Source: Dryomyza anilis
Lineage: Eukaryota > Arthropoda > Insecta > Diptera > Dryomyzidae
NCBI GenBank assembly: GCA_951804985.1
Contig: OX638136.1
Span: 6,203,852 to 6,267,851 of the forward strand
Length of the DNA: 64,000 nucleotides
Direction: 5' to 3'
The notes beneath the pieces were generated by a model, which ran no database searches, was not told where the DNA came from, and was given only the letters and a program-made list of their open reading frames with translations. The position numbers were made by a program, and so were the translations under genes. The first letter of the stretch is position 1; each line of letters starts with the position of its first letter. Positions 10,918-22,699 of this stretch are shown piece after piece.

Positions 10918-11433
10918 TTAATTGATTGGTGGTTGGTTCCACTGTGTTATTATTTCATGTTTAAGTACTGGCGTGTATGTTAATTCATCGCCGTCTAAAT
11001 GAAAAACATCATGATACGAAATACACAGATTTTGTAAAGATGTAATTTCGTCTTTATTCAAGGTTCCATCAATTTTTATTTCCTCTAATAATTTGTTAAT
11101 TCTGTTCGTAATTTTTACTGAATTTATGCTATTTATTGTAGAATTGTTGGTATCCGATTCCTTATACAGATTGAAATTCGAGAATTTTGGTTTAAAAGTA
11201 CTGTCTATTATAAATTCTTTTTCTGTAGCATTTAATACGGACACATAAACTCTATTTTTGCTAACATTCGATATGCTTTCGCCCAAATATACTCCTGGAT
11301 AAATTTCTTGTTTATGTATTAAGACGATTGGAATATTTGTTTTTAAACGTAATGATACTATCTTTGCGATTCTAGGTTCTACTTTTAATTCCTGATTTAG
11401 AAAAATATTTTCCATGTCTGCCCGTGTCCTCAT
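10918..11433 (-). pseudogene. pol: protease-RT connecting region, unit 1 of element B
   Basis: The 171-residue frame matches element C pol residues ~175-345 (from the block QIKIQARTAKIVSLPLKT to the block ALKHEITTQWNQPPIN). It is the spacer between protease and RT. It ends at a stop just before the RT finger region (10650-10917), which is readable but frame-broken. Confidence 0.75.
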
Positions 11434-11506
11434 GGGTAGTTGTATAGTAATGTTTTTATCTTTATCATAAAATATTAACTTCTTATCAATGGCATTTATT
11501 ATGGAC

Positions 11507-11875
11507 CTATTCCATATCTCGTCCTATTATTCCATCAGCGGGTATTCCTTGTTTAAGTGCCACTACATGCATCTTTAAACATAACCACTCAATACTGTTG
11601 TGCTGAATATTTATTGTCCCTAAAGTCCTTACGCATCCCCCAAAAGCACCACTAAAGTCCTTCTGAGTATTTTTATCAAAACCCGGAAGTCGTATCATCG
11701 ACCCCTCCTTTACTATACTTGCATCTGCTCCCGAATCTACCAGTAATATGAGTTTTCCATTTTTAGCATCCTCACAAGGTACTTCGATGAAAACATCACT
11801 TAAGTTAGGTAGTTTGAAACAGTCACCCTGCCTACTGCATATAATACGATTCTTTCTTTTTGTAAACACACTCAT
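11507..11875 (-). pseudogene. pol: aspartic protease, unit 1 of element B
   Basis: The retroviral-type aspartic protease cuts the Gag-Pol chain. The active site DSGAD is at residues 47-51 (LILLVDSGAD) and the second conserved block ADGIIGRD closes the domain near residue 115. A stop follows right after GRDME. The N-terminus is cut at the unit junction (11960); the fuller version is at 29523-30059. Confidence 0.82.
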
Positions 11876-11960
11876 ATGACATCTAATCTTCTTATCATAT
11901 TTTATTACGAAATTCTCAAAACTTTTTGATATTCTTGATAATACGTTTTTTACTTTATAC

Positions 11961-12683
<723 letters not shown>

Positions 12684-13046
12684 CTATACTGTAACTAGAC
12701 TATTATTATGAAATTTTTTCGCTTTACCCTTGATACAAATCTCAGTCGTTACAGGGCTTATTATTGAAAGTACCTCGTAGGGTCCTACCCAAACTGGTGA
12801 AAATTTATTTTTCCTATTTTGATTTTTTAGTAAAATTTTATCGCCTATTTTGAATATTATTGGGTGTACTGAGCTATCATAGCTTTGCTTAGATTTTTCT
12901 TTGGCTCTGGCTTGATTTTGTCGCACGATTTCGTGTGTGCGTTGAATTTGGTATTTTAATAGCTTGTTGCTATCATCGGTATTGTATACTGGTGAGCATT
13001 TGCGTTTAAGATTGGTTGGACATATGCATTGTGTTATTGTGTACAT
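12684..13046 (-). pseudogene. pol: integrase C-terminal domain, unit 2 of element B
   Basis: A 120-residue frame with FKIGDKILLKNQ and the GPY/F-type block SPVWVGPYEV (about residues 82-91), the chromatin/DNA-contact end of Gypsy integrases. It overlaps the integrase core frame by 41 nt because the connecting segment is lost. Unit 2 keeps bases missing from unit 1. Confidence 0.8.
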
Positions 13047-13554
13047 GCATTGCTGTATTTAACCACTGGTCCAAGTTTGATCCATCCTCTTTCGCAAAAC
13101 TTCGTAAATACTCTGCTAATGGTCGGTAGCTTTGTTCCAAAGAGCCGTTGGCCTGTGGATGATATGGCGTAATATGTAACTTTTTAATTCCTAACAATTT
13201 ACACGTGTCCGAAAATAATTTTGTAACAAAAGTCGAACCATTGTCGGTTATCAATACTTTTGGTTTGTTATGTCGTGTAATAATTTCGTCGTAAAATGCT
13301 TTTGCTACAATGCATGCTTCTGCGTCTGGGATAGCTACGCAGCACATATATTTTGAAAAATCATCTTGAAAAGTTAATATATATTTATTTCCAGATATAG
13401 TTTCCGGTAAAACACCTACAAGATCCATGTATACTTTATCGAATGGTCGTACAGGCGTATCAGTTAAAACCATTGGCATTTTAGTAAGCCTATAACTTTT
13501 ATTTACTTGGCATTTTTGACATTTCTTAACGTAATCTTTTATTTGTTTCTGCAT
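13006..13554 (-). pseudogene. pol: integrase core, unit 2 of element B
   Basis: Same as the unit 1 core with D44, D104 and E140 in place and the same early stop. It differs from unit 1 at residue 146 (Leu here), which matches the element C sequence and is probably ancestral. Confidence 0.85.
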
Positions 13555-13560
13555 ACCTTC

Positions 13561-14379
13561 CTACTTAAATTGTTTTCTGATTCTAAAATATGTTTTCACT
13601 GTGCCCTGGTGACCCCCTAATGCTGAGTCATGAAAGTCTTTTATAACAGTTTTAATTTCCTCTGGGTCAATTAATAGTAGACTTGAGTTTAATTTATTCT
13701 TGGTGTCTGTTGTTATTTCATCCAGTACTGGCGTGCTCACTTGTTTTTTGGTTTTTGAAATTTGATTATTTAATTTATTCTGTGTGGTCTTAGACCGTGT
13801 TTGGACCGCAGTAATATCTGGTTCTGTATGTGGAATTTTACTTAAAGCATCTGCGTTTAAATTCTGTTTACCTGGTTTGTAAGATATTTCGTAATCATAT
13901 TCTGATAATTTATGCCTGAAGCGGGCTAACCTTGATGTCTGATCTTTGAGATTTGCTGTGCTACGTAATGGTTGATGATCTGTATAAATTTGAAAATGTC
14001 GGCCTAGAAGATAAGCTCTAAAATTTTTCGTTGCCCAGACTATAGCTAAAAATTTCTTTTCATTGGTGGAGTAATTTTTTTCTGCTACATTTAATGCCCT
14101 ACTAGCAAATGCTATTGGTTGGTCGCTCCCTACTTTGCCTTGTGACAGTACCGCACCTATTGCTTCGTTACTTGCATCTGTTGTAAGTAAAAAAGGATTT
14201 GTAAAATCTGGATATGCGAGAATGGGTGGTGAAATTATTGATTCTTTTAGTTTAATAAATGAATGTTGACAATCGTCGGTCCAAGTGAATTTAACATCCT
14301 TTCTAAGTAACTTATTAATTGGTAATGATAATTTTGCCATATTGTTTATAAATTTTCTATAATAATTAATTAATCCCAA
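13561..14379 (-). pseudogene. pol: RNase H and integrase N-terminus, unit 2 of element B
   Basis: It matches the unit 1 frame except for a few residues: GSDQ instead of GNDQ, and NEKK instead of IEKK just before the catalytic Glu region. The second change is private to unit 2, so the units have begun to diverge singly. Confidence 0.85.
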
Positions 14380-14433
14380 ACACGCTTGTACTTCTTTTTT
14401 TTATTTCTTAACACCGGAATATTTTTCACGCAT

Positions 14434-14718
14434 TCAACCTTTGAGGAGTCTGGCAAGAGCACCTAGTTCCGAACATTTATGTCCTAAATAGACAACTTCG
14501 CGACGCAAAAACTGACACTTTTCTGTATTTAATTTTAGATTGTGTTCCCTTAATTTCTGCAATACTCTACTCAACCTAAGCTCATGTTCAGCTAAATTCT
14601 TTCCGTGCACCACTATATCATCAAGATAAACAAAGCAATCGATACCCTGTATACATGTTAATATGTGATTCATTATTCTTTGGAAAGTGGCTGGAGCCCC
14701 TGTTAAACCAAAAGGCAT
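14434..14718 (-). pseudogene. pol: reverse transcriptase palm, unit 2 of element B
   Basis: Identical at protein level to unit 1, with YLDD at residues 31-34, the same upstream loss of the first catalytic motif and the same downstream frameshift. Confidence 0.85.
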
Positions 14719-15022
14719 TCTGTTAAACTCGAAATGACCAAGACCTGTACTAAAAGCTGTTTTTTCCTTATCCCCTTCTTCAACTAGAAAAATGGCGAAT
14801 GTGACCTAATTGGTCTAATATTTCGTCTATTCGAGGAATCGGAAATACTTGTTTTATTGTCACGTCGTTCAATTTACGGAAATCTATAACTAGCCTCCAC
14901 TATTTGTTATCGTCCTTGCCGCTCTTCTTAGGACCTAGCAACATCGGTGAATTCCAGGGTGACATTTTATTAACCTGTCTGTTGATTTCATCTCAATGTG
15001 TGTGTGGCAATTTGTATTGCTT

Positions 15023-15538
15023 TTAATTGATTGGTGGTTGGTTCCACTGTGTTATTATTTCATGTTTAAGTACTGGCGTGTATGTTAATTCATCGCCGTC
15101 TAAATGAAAAACATCATGATACGAAATACACAGATTTTGTAAAGATGTAATTTCGTCTTTATTCAAGGTTCCATCAATTTTTATTTCCTCTAATAATTTG
15201 TTAATTCTGTTCGTAATTTTTACTGAATTTATGCTATTTATTGTAGAATTGTTGGTATCCGATTCCTTATACAGATTGAAATTCGAGAATTTTGGTTTAA
15301 AAGTACTGTCTATTATAAATTCTTTTTCTGTAGCATTTAATACGGACACATAAACTCTATTTTTGCTAACATTCGATATGCTTTCGCCCAAATATACTCC
15401 TGGATAAATTTCTTGTTTATGTATTAAGACGATTGGAATATTTGTTTTTAAACGTAATGATACTATCTTTGCGATTCTAGGTTCTACTTTTAATTCCTGA
15501 TTTAGAAAAATATTTTCCATGTCTGCCCGTGTCCTCAT
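15023..15538 (-). pseudogene. pol: protease-RT connecting region, unit 2 of element B
   Basis: Identical at protein level to 10918-11433. The broken RT finger region lies at 14755-15022. Confidence 0.75.
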
Positions 15539-15611
15539 GGGTAGTTGTATAGTAATGTTTTTATCTTTATCATAAAATATTAACTTCTTATCAATGGCAT
15601 TTATTATGGAC

Positions 15612-15980
15612 CTATTCCATATCTCGTCCTATTATTCCATCAGCGGGTATTCCTTGTTTAAGTGCCACTACATGCATCTTTAAACATAACCACTCAATAC
15701 TGTTGTGCTGAATATTTATTGTCCCTAAAGTCCTTACGCATCCCCCAAAAGCACCACTAAAGTCCTTCTGAGTATTTTTATCAAAACCCGGAAGTCGTAT
15801 CATCGACCCCTCCTTTACTATACTTGCATCTGCTCCCGAATCTACCAGTAATATGAGTTTTCCATTTTTAGCATCCTCACAAGGTACTTCGATGAAAACA
15901 TCACTTAAGTTAGGTAGTTTGAAACAGTCACCCTGCCTACTGCATATAATACGATTCTTTCTTTTTGTAAACACACTCAT
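15612..15980 (-). pseudogene. pol: aspartic protease, unit 2 of element B
   Basis: Identical at protein level to unit 1, with DSGAD at residues 47-51, cut at its N-terminus by the unit junction at 16065. Confidence 0.82.
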
Positions 15981-16065
15981 ATGACATCTAATCTTCTTAT
16001 CATATTTTATTACGAAATTCTCAAAACTTTTTGATATTCTTGATAATACGTTTTTTACTTTATAC

Positions 16066-16804
<739 letters not shown>

Positions 16805-17167
16805 CTATACTGTAACTAGACTATTATTATGAAATTTTTTCGCTTTACCCTTGATACAAATCTCAGTCGTTACAGGGCTTATTATTGAAAGTACCTCGTA
16901 GGGTCCTACCCAAACTGGTGAAAATTTATTTTTCCTATTTTGATTTTTTAGTAAAATTTTATCGCCTATTTTGAATATTATTGGGTGTACTGAGCTATCA
17001 TAGCTTTGCTTAGATTTTTCTTTGGCTCTGGCTTGATTTTGTCGCACGATTTCGTGTGTGCGTTGAATTTGGTATTTTAATAGCTTGTTGCTATCATCGG
17101 TATTGTATACTGGTGAGCATTTGCGTTTAAGATTGGTTGGACATATGCATTGTGTTATTGTGTACAT
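16805..17167 (-). pseudogene. pol: integrase C-terminal domain, unit 3 of element B
   Basis: Identical at protein level to 12684-13046, including the GPY/F-type block, with the same 41-nt overlap with the core frame. Confidence 0.8.
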
Positions 17168-17675
17168 GCATTGCTGTATTTAACCACTGGTCCAAGTTTG
17201 ATCCATCCTCTTTCGCAAAACTTCGTAAATACTCTGCTAATGGTCGGTAGCTTTGTTCCAAAGAGCCGTTGGCCTGTGGATGATATGGCGTAATATGTAA
17301 CTTTTTAATTCCTAACAATTTACACGTGTCCGAAAATAATTTTGTAACAAAAGTCGAACCATTGTCGGTTATCAATACTTTTGGTTTGTTATGTCGTGTA
17401 ATAATTTCGTCGTAAAATGCTTTTGCTACAATGCATGCTTCTGCGTCTGGGATAGCTACGCAGCACATATATTTTGAAAAATCATCTTGAAAAGTTAATA
17501 TATATTTATTTCCAGATATAGTTTCCGGTAAAACACCTACAAGATCCATGTATACTTTATCGAATGGTCGTACAGGCGTATCAGTTAAAACCATTGGCAT
17601 TTTAGTAAGCCTATAACTTTTATTTACTTGGCATTTTTGACATTTCTTAACGTAATCTTTTATTTGTTTCTGCAT
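17127..17675 (-). pseudogene. pol: integrase core, unit 3 of element B
   Basis: Identical at protein level to unit 2, with D44, D104 and E140, and the shared early stop. Confidence 0.85.
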
Positions 17676-17681
17676 ACCTTC

Positions 17682-18584
17682 CTACTTAAATTGTTTTCTG
17701 ATTCTAAAATATGTTTTCACTGTGCCCTGGTGACCCCCTAATGCTGAGTCATGAAAGTCTTTTATAACAGTTTTAATTTCCTCTGGGTCAATTAATAGTA
17801 GACTTGAGTTTAATTTATTCTTGGTGTCTGTTGTTATTTCATCCAGTACTGGCGTGCTCACTTGTTTTTTGGTTTTTGAAATTTGATTATTTAATTTATT
17901 CTGTGTGGTCTTAGACCGTGTTTGGACCGCAGTAATATCTGGTTCTGTATGTGGAATTTTACTTAAAGCATCTGCGTTTAAATTCTGTTTACCTGGTTTG
18001 TAAGATATTTCGTAATCATATTCTGATAATTTATGCCTGAAGCGGGCTAACCTTGATGTCTGATCTTTGAGATTTGCTGTGCTACGTAATGGTTGATGAT
18101 CTGTATAAATTTGAAAATGTCGGCCTAGAAGATAAGCTCTAAAATTTTTCGTTGCCCAGACTATAGCTAAAAATTTCTTTTCAATGGTGGAGTAATTTTT
18201 TTCTGCTACATTTAATGCCCTACTAGCAAATGCTATTGGTTGGTCGCTCCCTACTTTGCCTTGTGACAGTACCGCACCTATTGCTTCGTTACTTGCATCT
18301 GTTGTAAGTAAAAAAGGATTTGTAAAATCTGGATATGCGAGAATGGGTGGTGAAATTATTGATTCTTTTAGTTTAATAAATGAATGTTGACAATCGTCGG
18401 TCCAAGTGAATTTAACATCCTTTCTAAGTAACTTATTAATTGGTAATGATAATTTTGCCATATTGTTTATAAATTTTCTATAATAATTAATTAATCCCAA
18501 ACACGCTTGTACTTCTTTTTTTTTATTTCTTAACACCGGAATATTTTTCACGCATTCAACCTTTGAGGAGTCTGGCAAGAGCAC
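17682..18584 (-). pseudogene. pol: RT connection, RNase H and integrase N-terminus, unit 3 of element B
   Basis: This 300-residue frame is 28 residues longer than in units 1 and 2. One extra T in the T-run near 18511-18520 restores the frame between the RT connection (SSKVECVKNIPV) and RNase H. The RNase H acidic residues and the integrase block FHDSALGGHQG are as in unit 1. It overlaps the RT palm frame by 29 nt. Confidence 0.85.
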
Positions 18585-18840
18585 CTAGTTCCGAACATTT
18601 ATGTCCTAAATAGACAACTTCGCGACGCAAAAACTGACATTTTTCTGTATTTAATTTTAGATTGTGTTCCCTTAATTTCTGCAATACTCTACTCAACCTA
18701 AGCTCATGTTCAGCTAAATTCTTTCCGTGCACCACTATATCATCAAGATAAACAAAGCAATCGATACCCTGTATACATGTTAATATGTGATTCATTATTC
18801 TTTGGAAAGTGGCTGGAGCCCCTGTTAAACCAAAAGGCAT
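18556..18840 (-). pseudogene. pol: reverse transcriptase palm, unit 3 of element B
   Basis: YLDD at residues 31-34 as in the other units. The RT finger region upstream runs to 18986, where element C interrupts it. The missing first catalytic motif (about 18880-18930) is shared with units 1 and 2. Confidence 0.85.
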
Positions 18841-18986
18841 TCTGTTAAACTCGAAATGACCAAGACCTGTACTAAAAGCTGTTTTTTCCTTATCCCCTTT
18901 TTCAACTAGAAAAATGGCGAATGTGACCTAATTGGTCTAATATTTCGTCTATTCGAGGAATCGGAAATACTTGTTTTATTGTCACG

Positions 18987-19624
18987 TGTTGTATATCAGA
19001 AATACTTTTTCTTTTAGTTTGAAAAATCTGCACATCGCCAGTAAGCACAATATCATATTCATATTAATCATAATAATGTAACACCAAAAATGCTTACTGT
19101 TATGCATGCATTCGTATTTTTCTCATACACTTATTTGATACACTTACTCTTATACACATATGATGACAACAACAAATGTATTGGTTGTAATGTGAGCCTC
19201 ATCAGGTAGCACCTGCATGCGGCGTACAGGGAACTAAAGCACATAGAAGTTTTTCTCACGATCACCCCAATACGAATTGATTATTTCACAATATGATGAC
19301 ACTCATATCTGGTGTTTGTAAATATTGGTGCGACCGAGGTGATGAGTAGAGGTTAAGAATATATTATAAGTTGGATAAGATTTTAACTGCCTTAGAGTGC
19401 AGACGTGTTTCTTTTATAAGTTAAACAATAATGTTAATATTAAAATAGAACTTTCAATTAAATAAAAGTATGTCTTGGAAGAAAAGACTTGTTTGAATTA
19501 TTTCGGTTAATAAAAATGGAACTTCAACGTTGGACATTCTCTGGTAGGACATCATGGGTAATTATAAATGGAACGTTGCGACATTTGGCCTCACGCCTAA
19601 GCAACGGACATTATAATTACAACA
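18987..19624 (+). mobile_element. 5' LTR of element C
   Basis: 638 bp from TGTTGTATATC to TACAACA. Compared by eye with the 3' LTR I noticed one substitution (A at about 19366 versus T), so insertion was recent. AATAAA signals occur at 19461-19466 and near 19510. An ATG at 19557 opens a 20-codon frame to the LTR end; the same ATG starts the gag frame at 21797. Confidence 0.93.
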
Positions 19625-19626
19625 TT

Positions 19627-19644
19627 TGGCGCAGCCGGTTTTCG
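19627..19644 (+). other. primer-binding site of element C
   Basis: TGGCGCAGCCGGTTTTCG begins two bases after the LTR. It is of the tRNA-Ser type known in 297/17.6-like elements (from memory). Element B has the same first 14 bases. About 75 bp of leader follow before the inverted segment at 19719. Confidence 0.8.
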
Positions 19645-19718
19645 AACCAAACATCAAATCCCAGGGGACAGGATGGACTGGATGGAGATTAGAAGTATAT
19701 GAAATAAATATATTGGAC

Positions 19719-20335
19719 AATACGATTGGAATTTTTGTTTTTAAAGGTAATGATACTATTTTCGCGGTTCTCGCTTGAATTTTAATTTGTTTGTTGTAAA
19801 AAATGTTTTGTATTTCTGTCTGTGTTTTCATTGGTAGTTTTATAATATGATTTTTATCTATATCAAAGAACGTTATCGTTTTATCTATCGCATTTATTAT
19901 AGATCGATTCCATAAATTGTCACGTCCGATTATTCCGTCTGCTGGTACTCCTTGTTCAAGTGACACTACGTGTAGCATTAAACTTAAGCACCCTATGCTC
20001 CCGTGTTGGACCTTGGTGGTTCCTAATGTCCTAACACAACCACCAAAAGCCCCATTCAAATCCTTTTGAATATTTTTGTTAAAACCTGGAAAATTTGTCA
20101 TCGCACTTTCTTTTACTAAACTGGCATCTGCTCCTGAGTCTACTAATAAAATAAGTCTTCCATTTTTAGCTGCCTCGCAAGGTACTGAAATGAAAACATC
20201 ACTTATATTAGATAAATTCGAACAATCTCCATTCCAATTGTGTATTATGCAATTTTCTTTTGCATTTAATTCATATTTTAATTCATTGTTTACCTTCAGT
20301 TTTTGAAAGTTTAATGGGGTAGTAAATTTGACCAC
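19719..20335 (-). pseudogene. pol: inverted copy of the protease region (element C)
   Basis: The residues up to position ~205 are identical to the pol of 22798-25122, with the DSGAD active site at residues 66-70. The open frame as such runs on to 19562 through the leader and LTR, which is accidental. It cannot make a Pol protein because RT, RNase H and integrase are missing. Confidence 0.85.
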
Positions 20336-20433
20336 AGTCTCTTTCGACGTCTGATCTACAATTCCTAACTCATTTGGCCCTATATTACTTTTCTTTTGGG
20401 GTCCCCAGTTTATTGGCTTTGACTGAGCCCCTC

Positions 20434-21275
20434 TTAGTTTCCCTGATTATGATTATTATTTGTGACTGATTCAAATTTTGTTTTCGCATAACACTTATCT
20501 ATTTTATGCCCTTGTCTATCACACCATAAGCATTTCATATTACTTGTTTTATTTTCTTTGCGATTATTATTTTTAATATCATTATTACCTAACTGTATTT
20601 TAGAATTTTTCATATTAGTATTTGCACATTTCCAATTAGCTTCATGGCCATAAGTTCCACATTCGTAGCAGAAAGGCTCATTTTTCCTACTAATACAATC
20701 GTCCCTAGTATGTCCTAATTTCATACAGAATGAACATGTTGGAACATTCCTTACATAGGTTGATTTATCATTCTTTTCTGGATTTTCTCTTTGCTTAATT
20801 ATTTCTGAATTATGCTCTGCTTCAACATTACATTCGTATTCATTTAACTTTGGTCTTAGTTGCATAATAGCTTCAACATTTAATCTGTCTAATGTGTCTG
20901 ACTTACTACTTAATAATACAACTTTTGTTGTTGGATCCTTCACACCTACTTTAAAAGAGATCAATACTGACTTCTGTAATTCCAATCTGAATACGTCATC
21001 ATTACCTATCTTTTTACGGTATTTTTTACTTGCAATTTCTAATGCCATGGATTGCAATTCGTCTAATCGTCTTCCAAACGCTCTCAAACTCTCTTTACTA
21101 TTTTGAAAAACTTTTTTAATCTTTTCTAGTACTGCATCTAAAGAAATATCATTTAAGTATGTATTTTTTAGCAACTCGTATAATTCTTCTATTTTTTGAA
21201 AATGTTTTATCCTAACCAATTTATAAGCATCTCCCTGCAAATGTAACCTAACGCATTTAATAAATTCCTTTAGTT
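20434..21275 (-). pseudogene. gag: inverted copy of gag (element C)
   Basis: Identical in protein to the plus-strand gag from residue ~24 on, including all three zinc knuckles. Its 5' end is lost in the 380-bp deletion, so it starts inside the block EEFIKCVRLHLQG and has no normal start codon. The gag stop and the slippery site before it are mirrored too. Confidence 0.87.
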
Positions 21276-21360
21276 CCCTGTACGCCGCATGCAGGTGCTA
21301 CCTGATGAGGCTCACATTACAACCAATACATTTGTTGTTGTCATCATATGTGTATAAGAG

Positions 21361-21796
21361 TATTTTTCTCATACACTTATTTGATACACTTACTCTTATA
21401 CACATATGATGACAACAACAAATGTATTGGTTGTAATGTGAGCCTCATCAGGTAGCACCTGCATGCGGCGTACAGGGAACTAAAGCACATAGAAGTTTTT
21501 CTCACGATCACCCCAATACGAATTGATTATTTCACAATATGATGACACTCATATCTGGTGTTTGTAAATATTGGTGCGACCGAGGTGATGAGTAGAGGTT
21601 AAGAATATATTATAAGTTGGATAAGATTTTAACTGCCTTAGAGTGCAGACGTGTTTCTTTTATAAGTTAAACAATAATGTTAATATTAAAATAGAACTTT
21701 CAATTAAATAAAAGTATGTCTTGGAAGAAAAGACTTGTTTGAATTATTTCGGTACTACAGCGTACTTCAACGTTGGACATTCTCTGGTAGGACATC
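21361..21796 (+). mobile_element. internal LTR fragment fused to gag (element C)
   Basis: It matches LTR positions ~126 to ~571 (19112-19557) closely, with one altered block near 21752-21766. It has neither LTR end, no primer site and no leader. It joins gag at the shared ATG, so the fragment replaces the normal 5' region of gag. Confidence 0.85.
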
Positions 21797-22699
21797 ATGG
21801 GTAATTATAAATTTATTGAAGGCTGTGAAACAGCAAAGCTTAAAATTAAAGAATCAGATTATGAGGAATTTATTAAATGCGTTAGGTTACATTTGCAGGG
21901 AGATGCTTATAAATTGGTTAGGATAAAACATTTTCAAAAAATAGAAGAATTATACGAGTTGCTAAAAAATACATACTTAAATGATATTTCTTTAGATGCA
22001 GTACTAGAAAAGATTAAAAAAGTTTTTCAAAATAGTAAAGAGAGTTTGAGAGCGTTTGGAAGACGATTAGACGAATTGCAATCCATGGCATTAGAAATTG
22101 CAAGTAAAAAATACCGTAAAAAGATAGGTAATGATGACGTATTCAGATTGGAATTACAGAAGTCAGTATTGATCTCTTTTAAAGTAGGTGTGAAGGATCC
22201 AACAACAAAAGTTGTATTATTAAGTAGTAAGTCAGACACATTAGACAGATTAAATGTTGAAGCTATTATGCAACTAAGACCAAAGTTAAATGAATACGAA
22301 TGTAATGTTGAAGCAGAGCATAATTCAGAAATAATTAAGCAAAGAGAAAATCCAGAAAAGAATGATAAATCAACCTATGTAAGGAATGTTCCAACATGTT
22401 CATTCTGTATGAAATTAGGACATACTAGGGACGATTGTATTAGTAGGAAAAATGAGCCTTTCTGCTACGAATGTGGAACTTATGGCCATGAAGCTAATTG
22501 GAAATGTGCAAATACTAATATGAAAAATTCTAAAATACAGTTAGGTAATAATGATATTAAAAATAATAATCGCAAAGAAAATAAAACAAGTAATATGAAA
22601 TGCTTATGGTGTGATAGACAAGGGCATAAAATAGATAAGTGTTATGCGAAAACAAAATTTGAATCAGTCACAAATAATAATCATAATCAGGGAAACTAA
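21797..22699 (+). CDS. gag: Gag-like nucleocapsid protein of element C (N-terminally truncated, LTR-fused start)
   Basis: The 300-residue frame begins MGNYK, codons also present in the LTR (19557 on), then runs into capsid sequence (FIEGCETAKLKI). The matching gag of element B has a further ~200 residues before this point, so the N-terminal domain is missing. Capsid-like helices fill residues ~10-180. Three zinc knuckles bind RNA: C201-C214 (CSFCMKLGHTRDDC), C223-C237 (CYECGTYGHEANWKC, one residue longer than CX2CX4HX4C) and C269-C282 (CLWCDRQGHKIDKC). The stop UAA at 22697 follows a GGGAAAC heptamer. Whether it assembles particles without its N-terminus is doubtful. Confidence 0.82.
   Translation: MGNYKFIEGCETAKLKIKESDYEEFIKCVRLHLQGDAYKLVRIKHFQKIEELYELLKNTYLNDISLDAVLEKIKKVFQNSKESLRAFGRRLDELQSMALEIASKKYRKKIGNDDVFRLELQKSVLISFKVGVKDPTTKVVLLSSKSDTLDRLNVEAIMQLRPKLNEYECNVEAEHNSEIIKQRENPEKNDKSTYVRNVPTCSFCMKLGHTRDDCISRKNEPFCYECGTYGHEANWKCANTNMKNSKIQLGNNDIKNNNRKENKTSNMKCLWCDRQGHKIDKCYAKTKFESVTNNNHNQGN
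22690..22699 (+). promoter_or_regulatory. -1 ribosomal frameshift site between gag and pol (element C)
   Basis: In the gag frame the last codons read cag gga aac taa, so G GGA AAC fits the X XXY YYZ slippery rule exactly. After a -1 slip the ribosome reads GGG AAA CTA and goes on in the pol frame, which is open from 22687 (after a stop at 22684-22686) through 25122. GGGAAAC is a known retroviral slippery sequence. I did not establish a downstream pseudoknot. Confidence 0.7.

Larger units (their letters stand above)
19719..21360 (-). repeat. left arm of a 1.6-kb inverted repeat in element C
   Basis: It is the reverse complement of 21393-23414. Its 1,642 bp equal the right arm's 2,022 bp minus one 380-bp deletion (right-arm positions 21486-21865, with AG at both deletion edges). 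I noticed only one substitution (near 20418 versus 22716). It covers antisense protease, antisense gag and the end of an antisense LTR fragment. The loop is 32 nt (21361-21392). Confidence 0.93.
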
